Below are positions 27,896 to 36,989 of a stretch of DNA of 64,000 nucleotides, piece by piece. The notes beneath the pieces are model-generated. The model was not told where the DNA came from and ran no database searches. It saw nothing but the letters and a program-made list of their open reading frames with translations. The stretch is from positions 21,824 to 85,823 of the forward strand of contig NZ_DAIDJE010000048.1 of the NCBI RefSeq assembly GCF_027451485.1, given 5' to 3'. The stretch comes from Bradyrhizobium sp. (GTDB taxonomy: Bacteria; Pseudomonadota; Alphaproteobacteria; Rhizobiales; Xanthobacteraceae). The position numbers and the translations under genes were made by a program. Numbering within the stretch: the first letter of the stretch is position 1; every line of letters starts with the position of its first letter.

Positions 27896-29158
27896 ATGAC
27901 CGCGAACTCCTCCCGCCTCGCCTTTGCCCATACCGTGACCGAGCGCTTCCTGCGCTATGTGGTGATCGACACCCAGTCCGATCCGGAATCGCCGACCTGC
28001 CCCTCGACCGAGAAGCAGAAGAATCTGGGACGTCTGCTCGCTGCCGAACTCCAGGAGATCGGCCTGTCCGATGCCCACCTCGACGATTACGGCTACGTCT
28101 ATGCGACCCTGCCGGCAAATTCCGACAAGCAGGTGCCGGTGATCTGCTTCTGCTCGCACATGGATACGTCGCCCGACTGTTCCGGCGCCAATGTCAGACC
28201 CCAGGTCGTGAAGAACTACCGGGGCGGCGACATCGTGCTGCCGGCCGATCCCTCGCAAGTGATCCGTTATGCCGAGCATCCCGCGCTGGCGAGCCAGATC
28301 GGCCACGACATCATCACGACCGACGGCACGACGCTGCTCGGCGCCGACAACAAAGCCGGCGTCGCCGAGATCATGGATGCGGTGCATTTCCTGTTGAAGA
28401 ACCCGCAAATCAAGCACGGCACGATCAAGGTGCTGTTCACACCGGACGAGGAGATCGGCCGCGGCGTCGACAAGGCCGACTTGAAAAAGCTCGGCGCCGA
28501 TTTCGCCTATACGATCGATGGCGAGAGCGCGGGTCAGATCGAGGACGAGACGTTCTCGGCGGACGCAGCGACCATCACAATCCAGGGCGTTTCCGCGCAC
28601 CCCGGCTTTGCCAAGGGCAAGATGGAGCACGCGATCAAGATCGCAGCCGCCATCGTCGAGCGCCTGCCGAAAAATACCTGCTCTCCGGAGACCACCGCAG
28701 GCCGGGAGGGATTTTTACATCCCACCGGCATATCCGGGACGCTCGAAGCGGCGACACTGGGCCTGATCGTCCGCGACTTCACCGAGGACGGTCTGCGCGA
28801 CAAGGAAGCGCTGCTGGAGCGCATCGTCAAAGAGGTGATGAAGGACTTCCCGCGCTCGAGCTACCAGATCGAAATCAAGCAGCAGTACCGCAACATGAAG
28901 CAGGTGATCGATCGTCACCCGGAGATCGTCGAATATGCGGTAGAGGCGGTTCGGCGCGCAGGATTGACGCCGGCGAAGACCGCGATCCGCGGCGGCACCG
29001 ACGGCTCGCGGCTGTCGTTCATGGGGCTGCCCTGCCCCAACATGTTCGCCGGCGAACACGCTTTCCATTCGCGGCTCGAATGGGTCAGCCGGCAGGACAT
29101 GGAAAAGGCCGTGCAGACCATCGTGCATCTTGCGATGATCTGGGAAGAACGGGCGTAA
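27896..29158 (+). CDS. pepT: Peptidase T (tripeptide aminopeptidase)
   Basis: 420 aa zinc-dependent M20 family peptidase that releases the N-terminal residue from tripeptides. Metal-site motifs are CFCSHMDTSPD (His and the catalytic Asp), LLGADNKAGVAEIMDA (bridging Asp), FTPDEEIGRG (catalytic Glu and ligand Glu), DGESAGQIEDETF (Asp) and a C-terminal AGEHAFHSRLEWV (His). The dimerisation domain lies near residues 210-320. Length matches the family. It starts 37 bases after tRNA-Asp on the same strand. Confidence 0.94.
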   Translation: MTANSSRLAFAHTVTERFLRYVVIDTQSDPESPTCPSTEKQKNLGRLLAAELQEIGLSDAHLDDYGYVYATLPANSDKQVPVICFCSHMDTSPDCSGANVRPQVVKNYRGGDIVLPADPSQVIRYAEHPALASQIGHDIITTDGTTLLGADNKAGVAEIMDAVHFLLKNPQIKHGTIKVLFTPDEEIGRGVDKADLKKLGADFAYTIDGESAGQIEDETFSADAATITIQGVSAHPGFAKGKMEHAIKIAAAIVERLPKNTCSPETTAGREGFLHPTGISGTLEAATLGLIVRDFTEDGLRDKEALLERIVKEVMKDFPRSSYQIEIKQQYRNMKQVIDRHPEIVEYAVEAVRRAGLTPAKTAIRGGTDGSRLSFMGLPCPNMFAGEHAFHSRLEWVSRQDMEKAVQTIVHLAMIWEERA

Positions 29159-29186
29159 ACCGCAGGCCTTGCTCGACGCCTTCTGG

Positions 29187-30044
29187 CTATGCCTTGGCTG
29201 TCACGATCCAGATCGCGCCGTCGAGCGGTACCGAAGGTCCCTTGGCATAAGGCGCGAGCGCGTCGCGGACCGACTGGGTTGCGGCCGCGACGATCTCGGC
29301 TGGCTGATCCGTGAGCGCGCGGGAGGCAGGCCCCATCTGGATGCCGCTTTTGACCGCCGCCTCCAGGCCCTGCCCAATCGCCATGTCGAACGAAAGGTTG
29401 CAGGGCTCCATCGCAATTCCGGAAAAGCCGGCGGCCGTGAGAATGCGCCTCACGCGCTCCGCGGAGGCGAAGGCGAACGGGCCCGGCTCGTCGGGACCGA
29501 CCGGCGGCATTTTCGGAACGTGACGGTAAACAGCCTGCAGCGGAACCATGAAGAACGGATTTTCACGCGGCTCCCGCCAGCAAGCAAAAGTGACCCGACC
29601 TGTTCGCCGCATCGCGCGATGCATATTGGTGAAGGATATTGCGGGATCGGCGAAAAACATCACGCCGAAGCGCGAGGCGAGCAGATCGAAACGGTCCGGC
29701 GGGAACGGATGCACGGTGGCGTCGGCGAGAATGAAATCGATCGGCGCATCGGGTGGGGCGAGCTCCCGGGCACGGGCCAGCATCGGCGCCGAAATATCGA
29801 CGGCCGTGACATGTCCAGTCCGCCCCGTGCGTTCCGCAAACGCGCGCGAGGTGGCGCCGCTGCCGCACCCGATGTCGAGAATTTGCTCGCCGGGAGTGAT
29901 CCGGGCGCGGTCGATCAGCAGATCGACCACTGGTCGCAGCAGAATGTCCTGGCTGGCCTGCCGATCGACCCAGCGCTGGCCTCCGGGACCATTCCAGTAA
30001 GCAATCTGATCGGCATTCTTCTCGTGACCTTGAGGTGCATCCAT
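29187..30044 (-). CDS. Class I SAM-dependent methyltransferase
   Basis: 285 aa. The SAM-binding motif I is ILDIGCGSGATSRAFAERTG, followed by VTAVDISAPMLARARELA (motif II acidic residue) and FDLLASRFGVMFFADP (motif III-like). The C-terminal part is variable and probably sets the substrate. It is of the UbiE/Methyltransf_11 type; the substrate cannot be told. It is convergent with pepT, with a 28-base gap. Confidence 0.85.
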   Translation of the reverse strand: MDAPQGHEKNADQIAYWNGPGGQRWVDRQASQDILLRPVVDLLIDRARITPGEQILDIGCGSGATSRAFAERTGRTGHVTAVDISAPMLARARELAPPDAPIDFILADATVHPFPPDRFDLLASRFGVMFFADPAISFTNMHRAMRRTGRVTFACWREPRENPFFMVPLQAVYRHVPKMPPVGPDEPGPFAFASAERVRRILTAAGFSGIAMEPCNLSFDMAIGQGLEAAVKSGIQMGPASRALTDQPAEIVAAATQSVRDALAPYAKGPSVPLDGAIWIVTAKA

Positions 30045-30152
30045 GTCTCAGACCCGTGTTAACGCCTGCTGCCCGGCAACTTTGTCGTCGCTGTCAATAT
30101 CACATAATCTGCGTTGTGGTGGTCAAAGCCATGTTGCGAAAGGGCGCCGATC

Positions 30153-30473
30153 GTGAAGTTCGTCCATTCCATGCTGCTGGCAACGTTGCTTGCCGGCGCC
30201 GCTCAGGCGGAGTGGTCGAAAAAGGACTATTCCGCCGAATATGATGCCTGCCTTCCCGCGTGTGACAAGAACCACCCGAACGAGCACGAAAAGTGCGTCA
30301 ACTATTGCAAATGCGTTACCGGCGGCATGCAGGCGCAGTTCGCTGACCACGAACAGATGACACGGCAAGTGGCCCAGCAAAAAATGAAGGACCGGATCGC
30401 AAACCTTCAGAAGATGGCCAACTCCTGCAATCACAAGCAGTGGGGCAGTCCCGCGTGGAAGTTGAGATTTTAG
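30153..30473 (+). CDS. Small Cys-rich secreted protein of unknown function
   Basis: 106 aa from GTG 30153. A signal peptide (VKFVHSMLLATLLAGAAQAEW) is followed by a Cys-rich helical region, CLPACDKNHPNEHEKCVNYCKC, and a further Cys near the end (NSCNHKQW). The CxxxC and CxxxCxC spacing suggests disulfides or metal binding in the periplasm. A longer frame starting at ATG 30114 would bury the signal peptide behind a Cys-rich leader, so the GTG start is preferred. Family not recognised. Confidence 0.65.
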   Translation: MKFVHSMLLATLLAGAAQAEWSKKDYSAEYDACLPACDKNHPNEHEKCVNYCKCVTGGMQAQFADHEQMTRQVAQQKMKDRIANLQKMANSCNHKQWGSPAWKLRF

Positions 30474-30597
30474 TGACAGCCGCGCCAACGATTGTCTGCA
30501 CGAAAGCAGGTCACATCGCATTGCCGCCGCGCCGAGATCGGGCGGGGACTAGCCCTATGTCCACAACGTTACACACAATCACGAACGGGACTTTGTA

Positions 30598-30624
30598 GGA
30601 ACGTCGCGCCGACGCACTTCTTAT
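30598..30624 (+). promoter_or_regulatory. GGAAC-type stress promoter candidate for the Gly-rich gene
   Basis: GGAAC (30598-30602) followed after 17 bases by CTTAT (30620-30624). The -35 matches the GGAAC of the alphaproteobacterial EcfG general-stress sigma factor; the -10 does not match the usual CGTT well. Similar spacing and ending occur before the CsbD gene at 31003. Low to moderate support. Confidence 0.3.
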
Positions 30625-30652
30625 CCTCCGATCAGAGAGAATAGAGGACGAC

Positions 30653-31000
30653 ATGAAGATCACGACAGTAATTCTGGCAACGGCGCTCGTCGCATCGGGC
30701 AGCGTGGCTTTCGCCCAGGGCGGCGGTGGTGGCGGAGGAGGCGGCGCGGGTGGCGGCGGCGCGGGTGCTGCCGCGGGCGGTGGCGGCTCCTCGGGAGCAG
30801 CGGGCGCAGGCTCAGTCGGCGGCACAGCGTCGCCGGGGATGACTTCGCCCGGCAGCATCACGTCGGGCAACAGAGCAACCGGCGGGACCACGGGCATGGG
30901 AACGGGTAATGACCCGGCTACCCGGGCAAATCCCGGACTCAATGCAAACGGACCTTGCAACGGTGCCAAGTCGACGACGGGTAATACACCGTCTTGCTAG
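30653..31000 (+). CDS. Secreted glycine-rich low-complexity protein
   Basis: 115 aa. A signal peptide (MKITTVILATALVASGSVAFA) is followed by a Gly/Ala/Ser-rich low-complexity domain with runs of nine and four Gly, then a Thr/Ser/Gly/Pro tail that ends in a two-Cys segment (NGPCNGAKS...SC). A clear AGAGGACGAC ribosome binding site precedes ATG 30653. Such proteins are common in Bradyrhizobium-like genomes and have no assigned function; a surface or envelope role is likely. Confidence 0.75.
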   Translation: MKITTVILATALVASGSVAFAQGGGGGGGGGAGGGGAGAAAGGGGSSGAAGAGSVGGTASPGMTSPGSITSGNRATGGTTGMGTGNDPATRANPGLNANGPCNGAKSTTGNTPSC

Positions 31001-31002
31001 CG

Positions 31003-31030
31003 GGAACTTCTCTTAACCGCGGACGCTTAT
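31003..31030 (+). promoter_or_regulatory. GGAAC-type stress promoter candidate for the CsbD-like gene
   Basis: GGAAC (31003-31007), 16 bases, then CGCTTAT (31024-31030). This is close to the EcfG consensus GGAAC-N16/17-CGTT, and sits 29 bases before the CsbD-like start. CsbD proteins are typical general-stress products, which fits. Confidence 0.4.
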
Positions 31031-31058
31031 CCCACCAGCAACGAGATGGAGACACACG

Positions 31059-31238
31059 ATGGATAAGGAACATGTAAAAGGCGCCGCTGACAAGGCAAAG
31101 GGCGCGATCAAGGATATCGCCGGGAAGGCGACGGGAGACAAGGAACTTCAATCCGAAGGCAAGATGGATAAAGCGAAAGGCGATGTGCACAAAGCCGCCG
31201 GAGACGTAAAGGACGCGGTGAAGCACGCGACCAAGTAG
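31059..31238 (+). CDS. CsbD-like stress response protein
   Basis: 59 aa, charged, alanine- and lysine-rich. It reads MDKEHVKGAADKAKGAIKDI and continues with the repeated AxGDxxLQxEGKxDKAxGxxxxAxGDxKD pattern of the CsbD/YjbJ family. These small soluble proteins accumulate during general stress; the molecular role is unknown. GGAG lies 9 bases upstream of the ATG at 31059, and an EcfG-like promoter motif is just upstream. Confidence 0.9.
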   Translation: MDKEHVKGAADKAKGAIKDIAGKATGDKELQSEGKMDKAKGDVHKAAGDVKDAVKHATK

Positions 31239-31260
31239 ATTGGCTTCGCGTCATATTCCG

Positions 31261-31290
31261 GAAATGGGCCGCCCCCGGGCGGCTCATTTC
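31261..31290 (+). terminator. Hairpin downstream of the CsbD-like gene
   Basis: GAAATGGGCCGCC and GGCGGCTCATTTC form a 13-bp stem with one G-T pair around a CCCG loop. It lies 23 bases after the CsbD stop. A T-run is lacking, so it may be a weak terminator or a 3'-end stabiliser. Confidence 0.5.
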
Positions 31291-31389
31291 GTTACCAAGG
31301 GTGTAAGAGGTTTAGGAAGTTCGCAGAGATCCAAGCGCGGCTGTGCTGACTTGGCCGCTGCTGGGAGTGTTCTTCAAAAACCGAAAGCA

Positions 31390-31466
31390 TGGTGGGCGGC
31401 TACGGATTCGAACCGCAGACCCTCTCGGTGTAAACGAGATGCTCTAACCAGCTGAGCTAGCCGCCC
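31390..31466 (-). tRNA. tRNA-Val (TAC)
   Basis: A 77-base cloverleaf on the minus strand with encoded CCA (31390-31392). Acceptor GGGCGGC, D arm GCTCAGCTGGTTAGAGC, anticodon stem-loop CTCGT-TTACAC-CGAG type with anticodon TAC, and T arm CTGCGGTTCGAATCCGTAG. Confidence 0.97.
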
Positions 31467-31540
31467 GTAGGAGGAGTGTTTAGCCTCGCGCACCCCTTTG
31501 GCGCAAGGTCCGATCCGGCCGCCCTTTCCCGGCAGGGCGG

Positions 31541-31569
31541 AAAAAAACGGCGCCCGAAGGCGCCGTTTT
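31541..31569 (-). terminator. lon terminator
   Basis: Read on the minus strand: AAAACGGCGCC, loop TTCG, GGCGCCGTTTT followed by more T. The 11-bp stem and T-run form a strong intrinsic terminator 21 bases after the lon stop. Confidence 0.9.
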
Positions 31570-31589
31570 CATTCAAGTGTCGAGGGACT

Positions 31590-34019
31590 TTAGTGCGCGG
31601 TCAGGCCGCCTGAGGCCTCGTCACCGGCCTCCGGGGTCACCGGCACCTTGGCGGAGTCTTCCTCCCAGACGATCGGCACGGGAGGCCGCACCAGCGCCTT
31701 GGCCACCACCTCGTCAAGCCGGGTGACCGGGATGATGTTCATCCCGCCCTTGATCGCATCGGAAATCTCCGTGAGATCCTTGGCGTTGTCTTCCGGGATC
31801 AGCACCGTCTTGATACCGCCGCGCGCGGCGGCCAAGAGCTTCTCCTTCAACCCGCCGATCGGAAGCACCCTGCCCCGCAGCGTGATTTCGCCGGTCATGG
31901 CGACATCATGCCGGACCGGAATGCCGGTCATCACCGAAATGATGGCGGTTGCCATTGCGACGCCGGCCGACGGGCCGTCCTTCGGGGTTGCCCCCTCCGG
32001 CACGTGGACGTGAATGTCCCGCTTGTCGAACAGCGGCGGCTCGATGCCAAAGCCAACCGCGCGCGAGCGGACGAAAGATGCCGCCGCCGAGATCGACTCC
32101 TTCATCACGTCGCGCAGATTGCCCGTGACGGTCATCTTGCCCTTGCCGGGCATCATGACGCCTTCGATCGTCAAGAGTTCGCCGCCGACATCTGTCCAGG
32201 CAAGTCCGGTGACAATGCCGACCTGGTCGTCGGTCTCGATCTCCCCATAGCGGAACTTCGGCACGCCAAGGAAGTCTTCGATCGTCTTCTCGGTGACCTT
32301 GACCGACTTCTTCTTGGAGATCATCAACTCCTTCACCGCCTTGCGGGCGAGTGTCGAAAGTTCACGCTCCAGGTTCCGCACGCCCGCTTCGCGGGTGTAA
32401 CGGCGGATCATCAGAAGCAGCGCGTCATCGTCGATCGACCATTCCTTGGTGTCCAGACCGTGCTTGGAGAGCGCGTTCGGGATCAGGTGCTTGCGCGCGA
32501 TCTCCACCTTCTCGTTCTCGGTGTAGCCGGCGATCCGGATGATCTCCATGCGGTCCATCAAGGGTCCGGGAATATTGAGCGTATTCGCGGTCGTGATGAA
32601 CATCACGTTGGAGAGATCGTAATCGACCTCGAGGTAGTGGTCGTTGAAGGACGAGTTCTGCTCGGGGTCAAGAACCTCAAGCAGCGCCGACGACGGATCG
32701 CCGCGGAAATCGGCGCCCATCTTGTCGATCTCGTCCAGAAGGAACAGCGGGTTCGACGTCTTGGCCTTGCGCATCGACTGGATGATCTTGCCCGGCATCG
32801 AACCGATATAGGTCCGCCGGTGCCCGCGGATTTCGGCCTCATCCCGCACACCGCCGAGCGAGACGCGCACGAACTCGCGCCCTGTCGCCTTCGCAATCGA
32901 CTTGCCGAGCGAGGTCTTGCCGACGCCGGGAGGCCCGACGAGGCACAGGATCGGCCCGGTCAGCTTGTTGGCGCGCGACTGCACCGCCAGATACTCGACG
33001 ATCCGGTCCTTGACCTTCTCGAGCCCGTAGTGGTCGCTGTCGAGCACTTCCTGCGCGGCAACGAGGTCCTTCTTGACCTTGGATTTCTTGTTCCACGGGA
33101 TCGACAGCAGCCAGTCGAGATAGTTGCGCACGACAGTCGCTTCCGCCGACATCGGCGACATCTGGCGCAGCTTCTTCAGCTCGTGCTGCGCCTTTTCGCG
33201 CGCTTCCTTGGAAAGCTTGGTCTTGGAGATTTTCTCTTCGAGATCGGCGAGTTCGTCCCGGCCCTCGTCGTCGCCGAGTTCCTTCTGAATCGCCTTCATC
33301 TGCTCGTTGAGATAGTACTCGCGCTGGGTCTTCTCCATCTGGCGCTTGACGCGCGAGCGGATGCGCTTCTCGACCTGGAGCACGGAGATCTCGCTCTCCA
33401 TCAACCCGAGCACCTTCTCAAGCCGCGCCGTCACCGACAGCGTCTCCAGGATCGACTGCCGGTCGGCGATCTTGACGGCCAGATGCGAAGCCACGGTGTC
33501 GCCCAGCTTGGCGAAATCCGTGATCGCCTGCACCACGCCGACGACCTCTGCCGAAATCTTCTTGTTGAGCTTCACATAGCTTTCGAAATCCGACACGACC
33601 GAACGCGCCAGCGCTTCCGCTTCGACTGACGTGGCGTCGGTGTCGGCGAGCGCCACCGCGGTCGCCTCATAATATTCGGTACGCGCGGTGTATTTTTCCA
33701 CACGTGCGCGTTCGAGCCCTTCCACCAGCACCTTGACGGTGCCGTCGGGTAATTTCAGGAGCTGCAACACGCTTGCAAGCGTGCCAGTCTCGTAAATCGC
33801 ATCCGGCGCCGGATCATCGTCAGACGCGTTCTTCTGCGTCGCGAGCATGATCAGCGCATCGTTCTTCATCACCTCTTCAAGCGCGCGGATCGACTTCTCG
33901 CGGCCGACGAACAGCGGCACGATCATGTGCGGGAAAACGACGATGTCGCGCAGCGGCAGAACGGGATAAGCGTGGCTTTCGCCATGAACGATCGATGGCC
34001 GGGGTTTTGGGGTGGTCAT
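31590..34019 (-). CDS. lon: ATP-dependent protease La (Lon)
   Basis: 809 aa cytoplasmic AAA+ protease that degrades misfolded and regulatory proteins. The N-terminal substrate domain begins [26 protein letters not shown]; Walker A is GPPGVGKTS near residue 360; Walker B is [10 protein letters not shown]; the protease domain has the catalytic Ser in [12 protein letters not shown] and Lys in [13 protein letters not shown] 34019 ([13 protein letters not shown]) follows AAAGGAAAAGG; a frame extending 60 bases upstream is unlikely. It is downstream of clpX on the same strand. Confidence 0.97.
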   Translation of the reverse strand: MTTPKPRPSIVHGESHAYPVLPLRDIVVFPHMIVPLFVGREKSIRALEEVMKNDALIMLATQKNASDDDPAPDAIYETGTLASVLQLLKLPDGTVKVLVEGLERARVEKYTARTEYYEATAVALADTDATSVEAEALARSVVSDFESYVKLNKKISAEVVGVVQAITDFAKLGDTVASHLAVKIADRQSILETLSVTARLEKVLGLMESEISVLQVEKRIRSRVKRQMEKTQREYYLNEQMKAIQKELGDDEGRDELADLEEKISKTKLSKEAREKAQHELKKLRQMSPMSAEATVVRNYLDWLLSIPWNKKSKVKKDLVAAQEVLDSDHYGLEKVKDRIVEYLAVQSRANKLTGPILCLVGPPGVGKTSLGKSIAKATGREFVRVSLGGVRDEAEIRGHRRTYIGSMPGKIIQSMRKAKTSNPLFLLDEIDKMGADFRGDPSSALLEVLDPEQNSSFNDHYLEVDYDLSNVMFITTANTLNIPGPLMDRMEIIRIAGYTENEKVEIARKHLIPNALSKHGLDTKEWSIDDDALLLMIRRYTREAGVRNLERELSTLARKAVKELMISKKKSVKVTEKTIEDFLGVPKFRYGEIETDDQVGIVTGLAWTDVGGELLTIEGVMMPGKGKMTVTGNLRDVMKESISAAASFVRSRAVGFGIEPPLFDKRDIHVHVPEGATPKDGPSAGVAMATAIISVMTGIPVRHDVAMTGEITLRGRVLPIGGLKEKLLAAARGGIKTVLIPEDNAKDLTEISDAIKGGMNIIPVTRLDEVVAKALVRPPVPIVWEEDSAKVPVTPEAGDEASGGLTAH

Positions 34020-34172
34020 GGCCTTTTCCTTTTGTTGTGCCCCCTTGCACGCCATCCGCATCATGCGCAACGGCCACAAGGTGCCGAGTCCGCCGGAAAA
34101 CCGGAGCCTGATGAGGCCGCCGTTCCGGCTTTTGCCGGCGCGAATCTTCGAGGTACTTTCACGCCGCCAGTG

Positions 34173-34206
34173 ATATTAGGTGGCTATCGGCGGGAGGGGT
34201 GTCAAG
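34173..34206 (-). promoter_or_regulatory. Candidate lon promoter, possibly heat-shock type
   Basis: Minus-strand CTTGACA (34200-34206) is followed by CACCTAATAT ending near 34173. The CTTG core resembles both sigma-70 TTGACA and alphaproteobacterial RpoH -35 elements, and lon is a usual heat-shock gene. The -10 is imperfect (TAATAT at a 21-base spacing or CACCTA at 17), so assignment is tentative. Confidence 0.35.
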
Positions 34207-34307
34207 TCGCTGAAAATGCCTGTGGGACAAGGCAAAATAAGGCTTGCAACCTAGCTTGAAACGGCCGCCGAAAAGGCCCGACAGCGCCCCTGAAGAACAC
34301 CGATAGC

Positions 34308-34334
34308 CAAGCGCCTGAAGTCTTCAGGCGCTTG
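34308..34334. repeat. Perfect 27-base palindrome over the clpX stop codon
   Basis: CAAGCGCCTGAAG, a single T, then CTTCAGGCGCTTG: 13 bases each side with a one-base centre. The clpX stop codon (34324-34326) is inside it. As RNA it would form an 11-bp hairpin with a small loop. There is no T-run after it on the minus strand, so it may be a factor-dependent terminator, an mRNA 3'-end stabiliser or a binding site. Confidence 0.6.
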
Positions 34335-35598
34335 CGCTGCTTTCGACCGCACGGTCGGAACGATCGGCGTAGATGTAGAGCGGGCGCGCCGTTCCTTCCA
34401 CGACTTCGCGCGAGATCACCACCTCTTCCACACCTTCCAGACCCGGCAGGTCGAACATGGTCTCGAGCAGAATGCTTTCGAGGATCGATCGCAGACCACG
34501 TGCGCCGGTCTTGCGCTCGATCGCCTTGCGGGCGACCGCGCCAAGCGCCTCATCGGCGAAGGTCAGCTCGATGTTCTCCATCTCGAACAGCCGCTGATAC
34601 TGCTTGACCAGAGCGTTCTTCGGATCGGTCAGGATCTTCTTCAGCGAAGCCTCATCCAGGTCCTCCAGCGTCGCCACGACCGGCAGACGGCCGACGAATT
34701 CCGGGATCAGGCCGTACTTGAGGAGATCTTCCGGCTCGACGTGACGGAAAATTTCGCCGGTGCGGCGGTCTTCCGGCGCCAGCACCTGGGCGCCGAAGCC
34801 GATCGAAGTCGAACGGCCCCGCGCGGAGATGATCTTCTCGAGCCCCGAGAAAGCGCCGCCGCAGATGAACAGGATATTGGTGGTGTCGACCTGCAAGAAT
34901 TCCTGCTGCGGATGCTTGCGGCCGCCTTGCGGAGGCACCGATGCGACGGTGCCTTCCATGATCTTGAGCAAAGCCTGCTGCACGCCCTCGCCCGAGACGT
35001 CGCGGGTGATCGACGGATTGTCAGACTTGCGGCTGATCTTGTCGATTTCGTCGATATAGACGATGCCGCGCTGGGCGCGCTCGACATTGTAGTCGGCCGA
35101 CTGCAGCAGCTTCAGGATGATATTCTCGACGTCTTCGCCGACATAACCGGCTTCGGTCAGCGTCGTGGCGTCCGCCATCGTGAAGGGAACGTCAAGGATA
35201 CGCGCCAGCGTCTGCGCCAGCAGCGTCTTGCCCGAACCGGTCGGGCCGATCAGCAGGATGTTCGACTTCGCTAGCTCGACGTCGTTGTGCTTGGTCTGAT
35301 GATTGAGCCGCTTGTAGTGATTGTGGACGGCGACCGAGAGCACCTTCTTGGCATGGCTCTGGCCGATGACATAATCGTCCAGCACCTTGCAGATTTCCTT
35401 CGGCGTCGGAATCCCGTCGCGCGACTTCACCAGCGAGGATTTGTTTTCCTCACGGATGATGTCCATGCAGAGCTCGACGCATTCGTCGCAGATGAAGACG
35501 GTTGGACCCGCGATCAGTTTGCGAACTTCGTGCTGGCTCTTGCCGCAGAACGAGCAATACAGCGTGTTCTTGGAGTCGCTGGCGCCAACCTTACTCAT
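34324..35598 (-). CDS. clpX: ATP-dependent Clp protease ATP-binding subunit ClpX
   Basis: 424 aa AAA+ unfoldase partner of ClpP. The N-terminal zinc domain has Cys at 15, 18, 37 and 40 (CSFC...CDEC). Walker A is GPTGSGKT at about 118-125, Walker B is [11 protein letters not shown], and the IGF-type ClpP-contact loop is present as STSIGFGAQ. The pore loop appears as GYVGEDVE. Length is standard. It is separated from clpP by 453 bases, so it probably has its own promoter. Confidence 0.97.
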   Translation of the reverse strand: MSKVGASDSKNTLYCSFCGKSQHEVRKLIAGPTVFICDECVELCMDIIREENKSSLVKSRDGIPTPKEICKVLDDYVIGQSHAKKVLSVAVHNHYKRLNHQTKHNDVELAKSNILLIGPTGSGKTLLAQTLARILDVPFTMADATTLTEAGYVGEDVENIILKLLQSADYNVERAQRGIVYIDEIDKISRKSDNPSITRDVSGEGVQQALLKIMEGTVASVPPQGGRKHPQQEFLQVDTTNILFICGGAFSGLEKIISARGRSTSIGFGAQVLAPEDRRTGEIFRHVEPEDLLKYGLIPEFVGRLPVVATLEDLDEASLKKILTDPKNALVKQYQRLFEMENIELTFADEALGAVARKAIERKTGARGLRSILESILLETMFDLPGLEGVEEVVISREVVEGTARPLYIYADRSDRAVESSASA

Positions 35599-36051
35599 TC
35601 ATGTCTCCGTCCGCAGTTCGATCAAGCAGGCTTGCTCTGATCCCGGCAACTGCCGGCCACGATCTTTGTTCAAGTCGTTGTAGATAGAGCAAAATCCGTA
35701 CCAGAAAAGACCCTTTTTTCTTGTCTCGCCGCGGGAATCGCGGCCAACTCGAATCCCATGCAAGCATAACCCAAGCGACCTAGCCAACCATGCTCGCACC
35801 CGACTATCAAGAATTCGCTAATTGCCGAGGCTACGCTATCCGTGACAATACCGTGATTTGCGCCGCTGCGCGCCAATTACCGGTCAAAATCCGCCAGGCG
35901 TTGCGCGATTACCACGCCAAACCGGGGCGAAAGCGGAACTTTCGGCCGGACCGGGCAGAAAGGAACGCTTTCGGGACCATTTGGCGGGGCAATCCCTATT
36001 AACGCCGGTTTGGGCCAACTGGGACGATCAGCTTGGGTTGCCTCGCCCCGT
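35599..36051. other. clpP-clpX intergenic region
   Basis: 453 bases without a convincing gene; the frames present have unusual composition and no ribosome binding site. It contains a small palindrome CCGGCA-AC-TGCCGG (35643-35656) about 45 bases before the clpX start, and presumably the clpX promoter on the minus strand. No clear terminator for clpP was found. Confidence 0.5.
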
Positions 36052-36690
36052 TCAGCTCGCCTTGGCGACGGAAACCGGGTCATCGGGCCGCTTGTCGATC
36101 ACCTTGTCGACGAGGCCGAACGCCTGGGCATCGGCGGCGGTGAGGAACTTGTCGCGTTCCAGCGCATCCTCGATCGACTTGTAGGTCTGGCCGGTATGCT
36201 TGACGTAGATCTCGTTAAGCCGCTTCTTGAGGTTCAGGATTTCCTGCGCGTGCAGCATAATGTCAGTTGCCTGGCCCTGGAAGCCACCCGAGGGCTGGTG
36301 CACCATAATGCGTGAGTTCGGCAGCGAAAAACGCATGTCCTTTTCGCCGGCGGCAAGCAATAGCGAGCCCATCGAAGCCGCCTGCCCCGTGCACAGGGTC
36401 GAGACTGGCGGGCGAATGAACTGCATAGTGTCGTAAATCGCAAGCCCCGACGTCACCACTCCGCCCGGCGAGTTGATGTACATGGAGATTTCCTTCTTCG
36501 GATTCTCCGCTTCGAGAAACAGAAGCTGGGCGACGATCAGCGTCGACATACCGTCCTCGACCGGCCCGGTGACGAAGATGATCCGCTCCTTGAGCAGGCG
36601 CGAAAAGATGTCGTAGGCCCGTTCGCCACGGTTGGTCTGCTCGACCACCATCGGCACGAGGTTCATGTAGGTTTCAACGGGATCGCGCAT
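36052..36690 (-). CDS. clpP: ATP-dependent Clp protease proteolytic subunit ClpP
   Basis: 212 aa serine protease that forms the double heptamer used by ClpX and ClpA. The catalytic triad is visible: Ser106 in [12 protein letters not shown], His131 in MVHQPSGG and Asp180 in ALERDKFL. The N-terminal axial-loop segment is [23 protein letters not shown] 36690. It follows tig on the same strand with a 300-base gap. Confidence 0.97.
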   Translation of the reverse strand: MRDPVETYMNLVPMVVEQTNRGERAYDIFSRLLKERIIFVTGPVEDGMSTLIVAQLLFLEAENPKKEISMYINSPGGVVTSGLAIYDTMQFIRPPVSTLCTGQAASMGSLLLAAGEKDMRFSLPNSRIMVHQPSGGFQGQATDIMLHAQEILNLKKRLNEIYVKHTGQTYKSIEDALERDKFLTAADAQAFGLVDKVIDKRPDDPVSVAKAS

Positions 36691-36894
36691 AAGTCACCCA
36701 GGGTTGGCAGGAACAAACATTTGCCGGCGAACGTAAGGCACTGAAACCGAGGCCGGCAGGATGAAGGTTCCGTGATGCAGGACTTCAAACAGGTTCACAG
36801 ATAATCTTGGCATTTCCGGCCACAAGACCGGAATCCCCGGCCGTGTGACCGGGCCTGCAGTTGAAGCTGATTCTGGCGGATACGCCTAGCCAAC

Positions 36895-36916
36895 GGCGCC
36901 GGCCCGGCGCCCTTTT
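36895..36916. repeat. GC-rich hairpin between tig and clpP
   Basis: GGCGCCG (36895-36901), a 3-base loop, CGGCGCC (36905-36911), then CTTTT on the plus strand. The T-run is on the wrong side to serve tig or clpP, both on the minus strand, so its role is unclear. The 36691-36989 gap also has TTCCGG/CCGGAA pairing near 36808 and otherwise contains no gene. Confidence 0.4.
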
Positions 36917-36989
36917 GTGCTTCAACCTTAACGCTGAACTTACAGACGCTTAGTGGTGCGGATTCGACATTGGCTGTCAGTCCGCCCGA

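Noticed and set aside
30653..31000. Gly-rich run as a recent microsatellite expansion or sequencing artefact
   Set aside because: The signal peptide, ribosome binding site, codon variation among the Gly codons and C-terminal Cys pair indicate a genuine low-complexity protein.
35790..36002. Possible 70-codon gene between clpX and clpP
   Set aside because: No ribosome binding site, composition like non-coding sequence, and no recognisable family.
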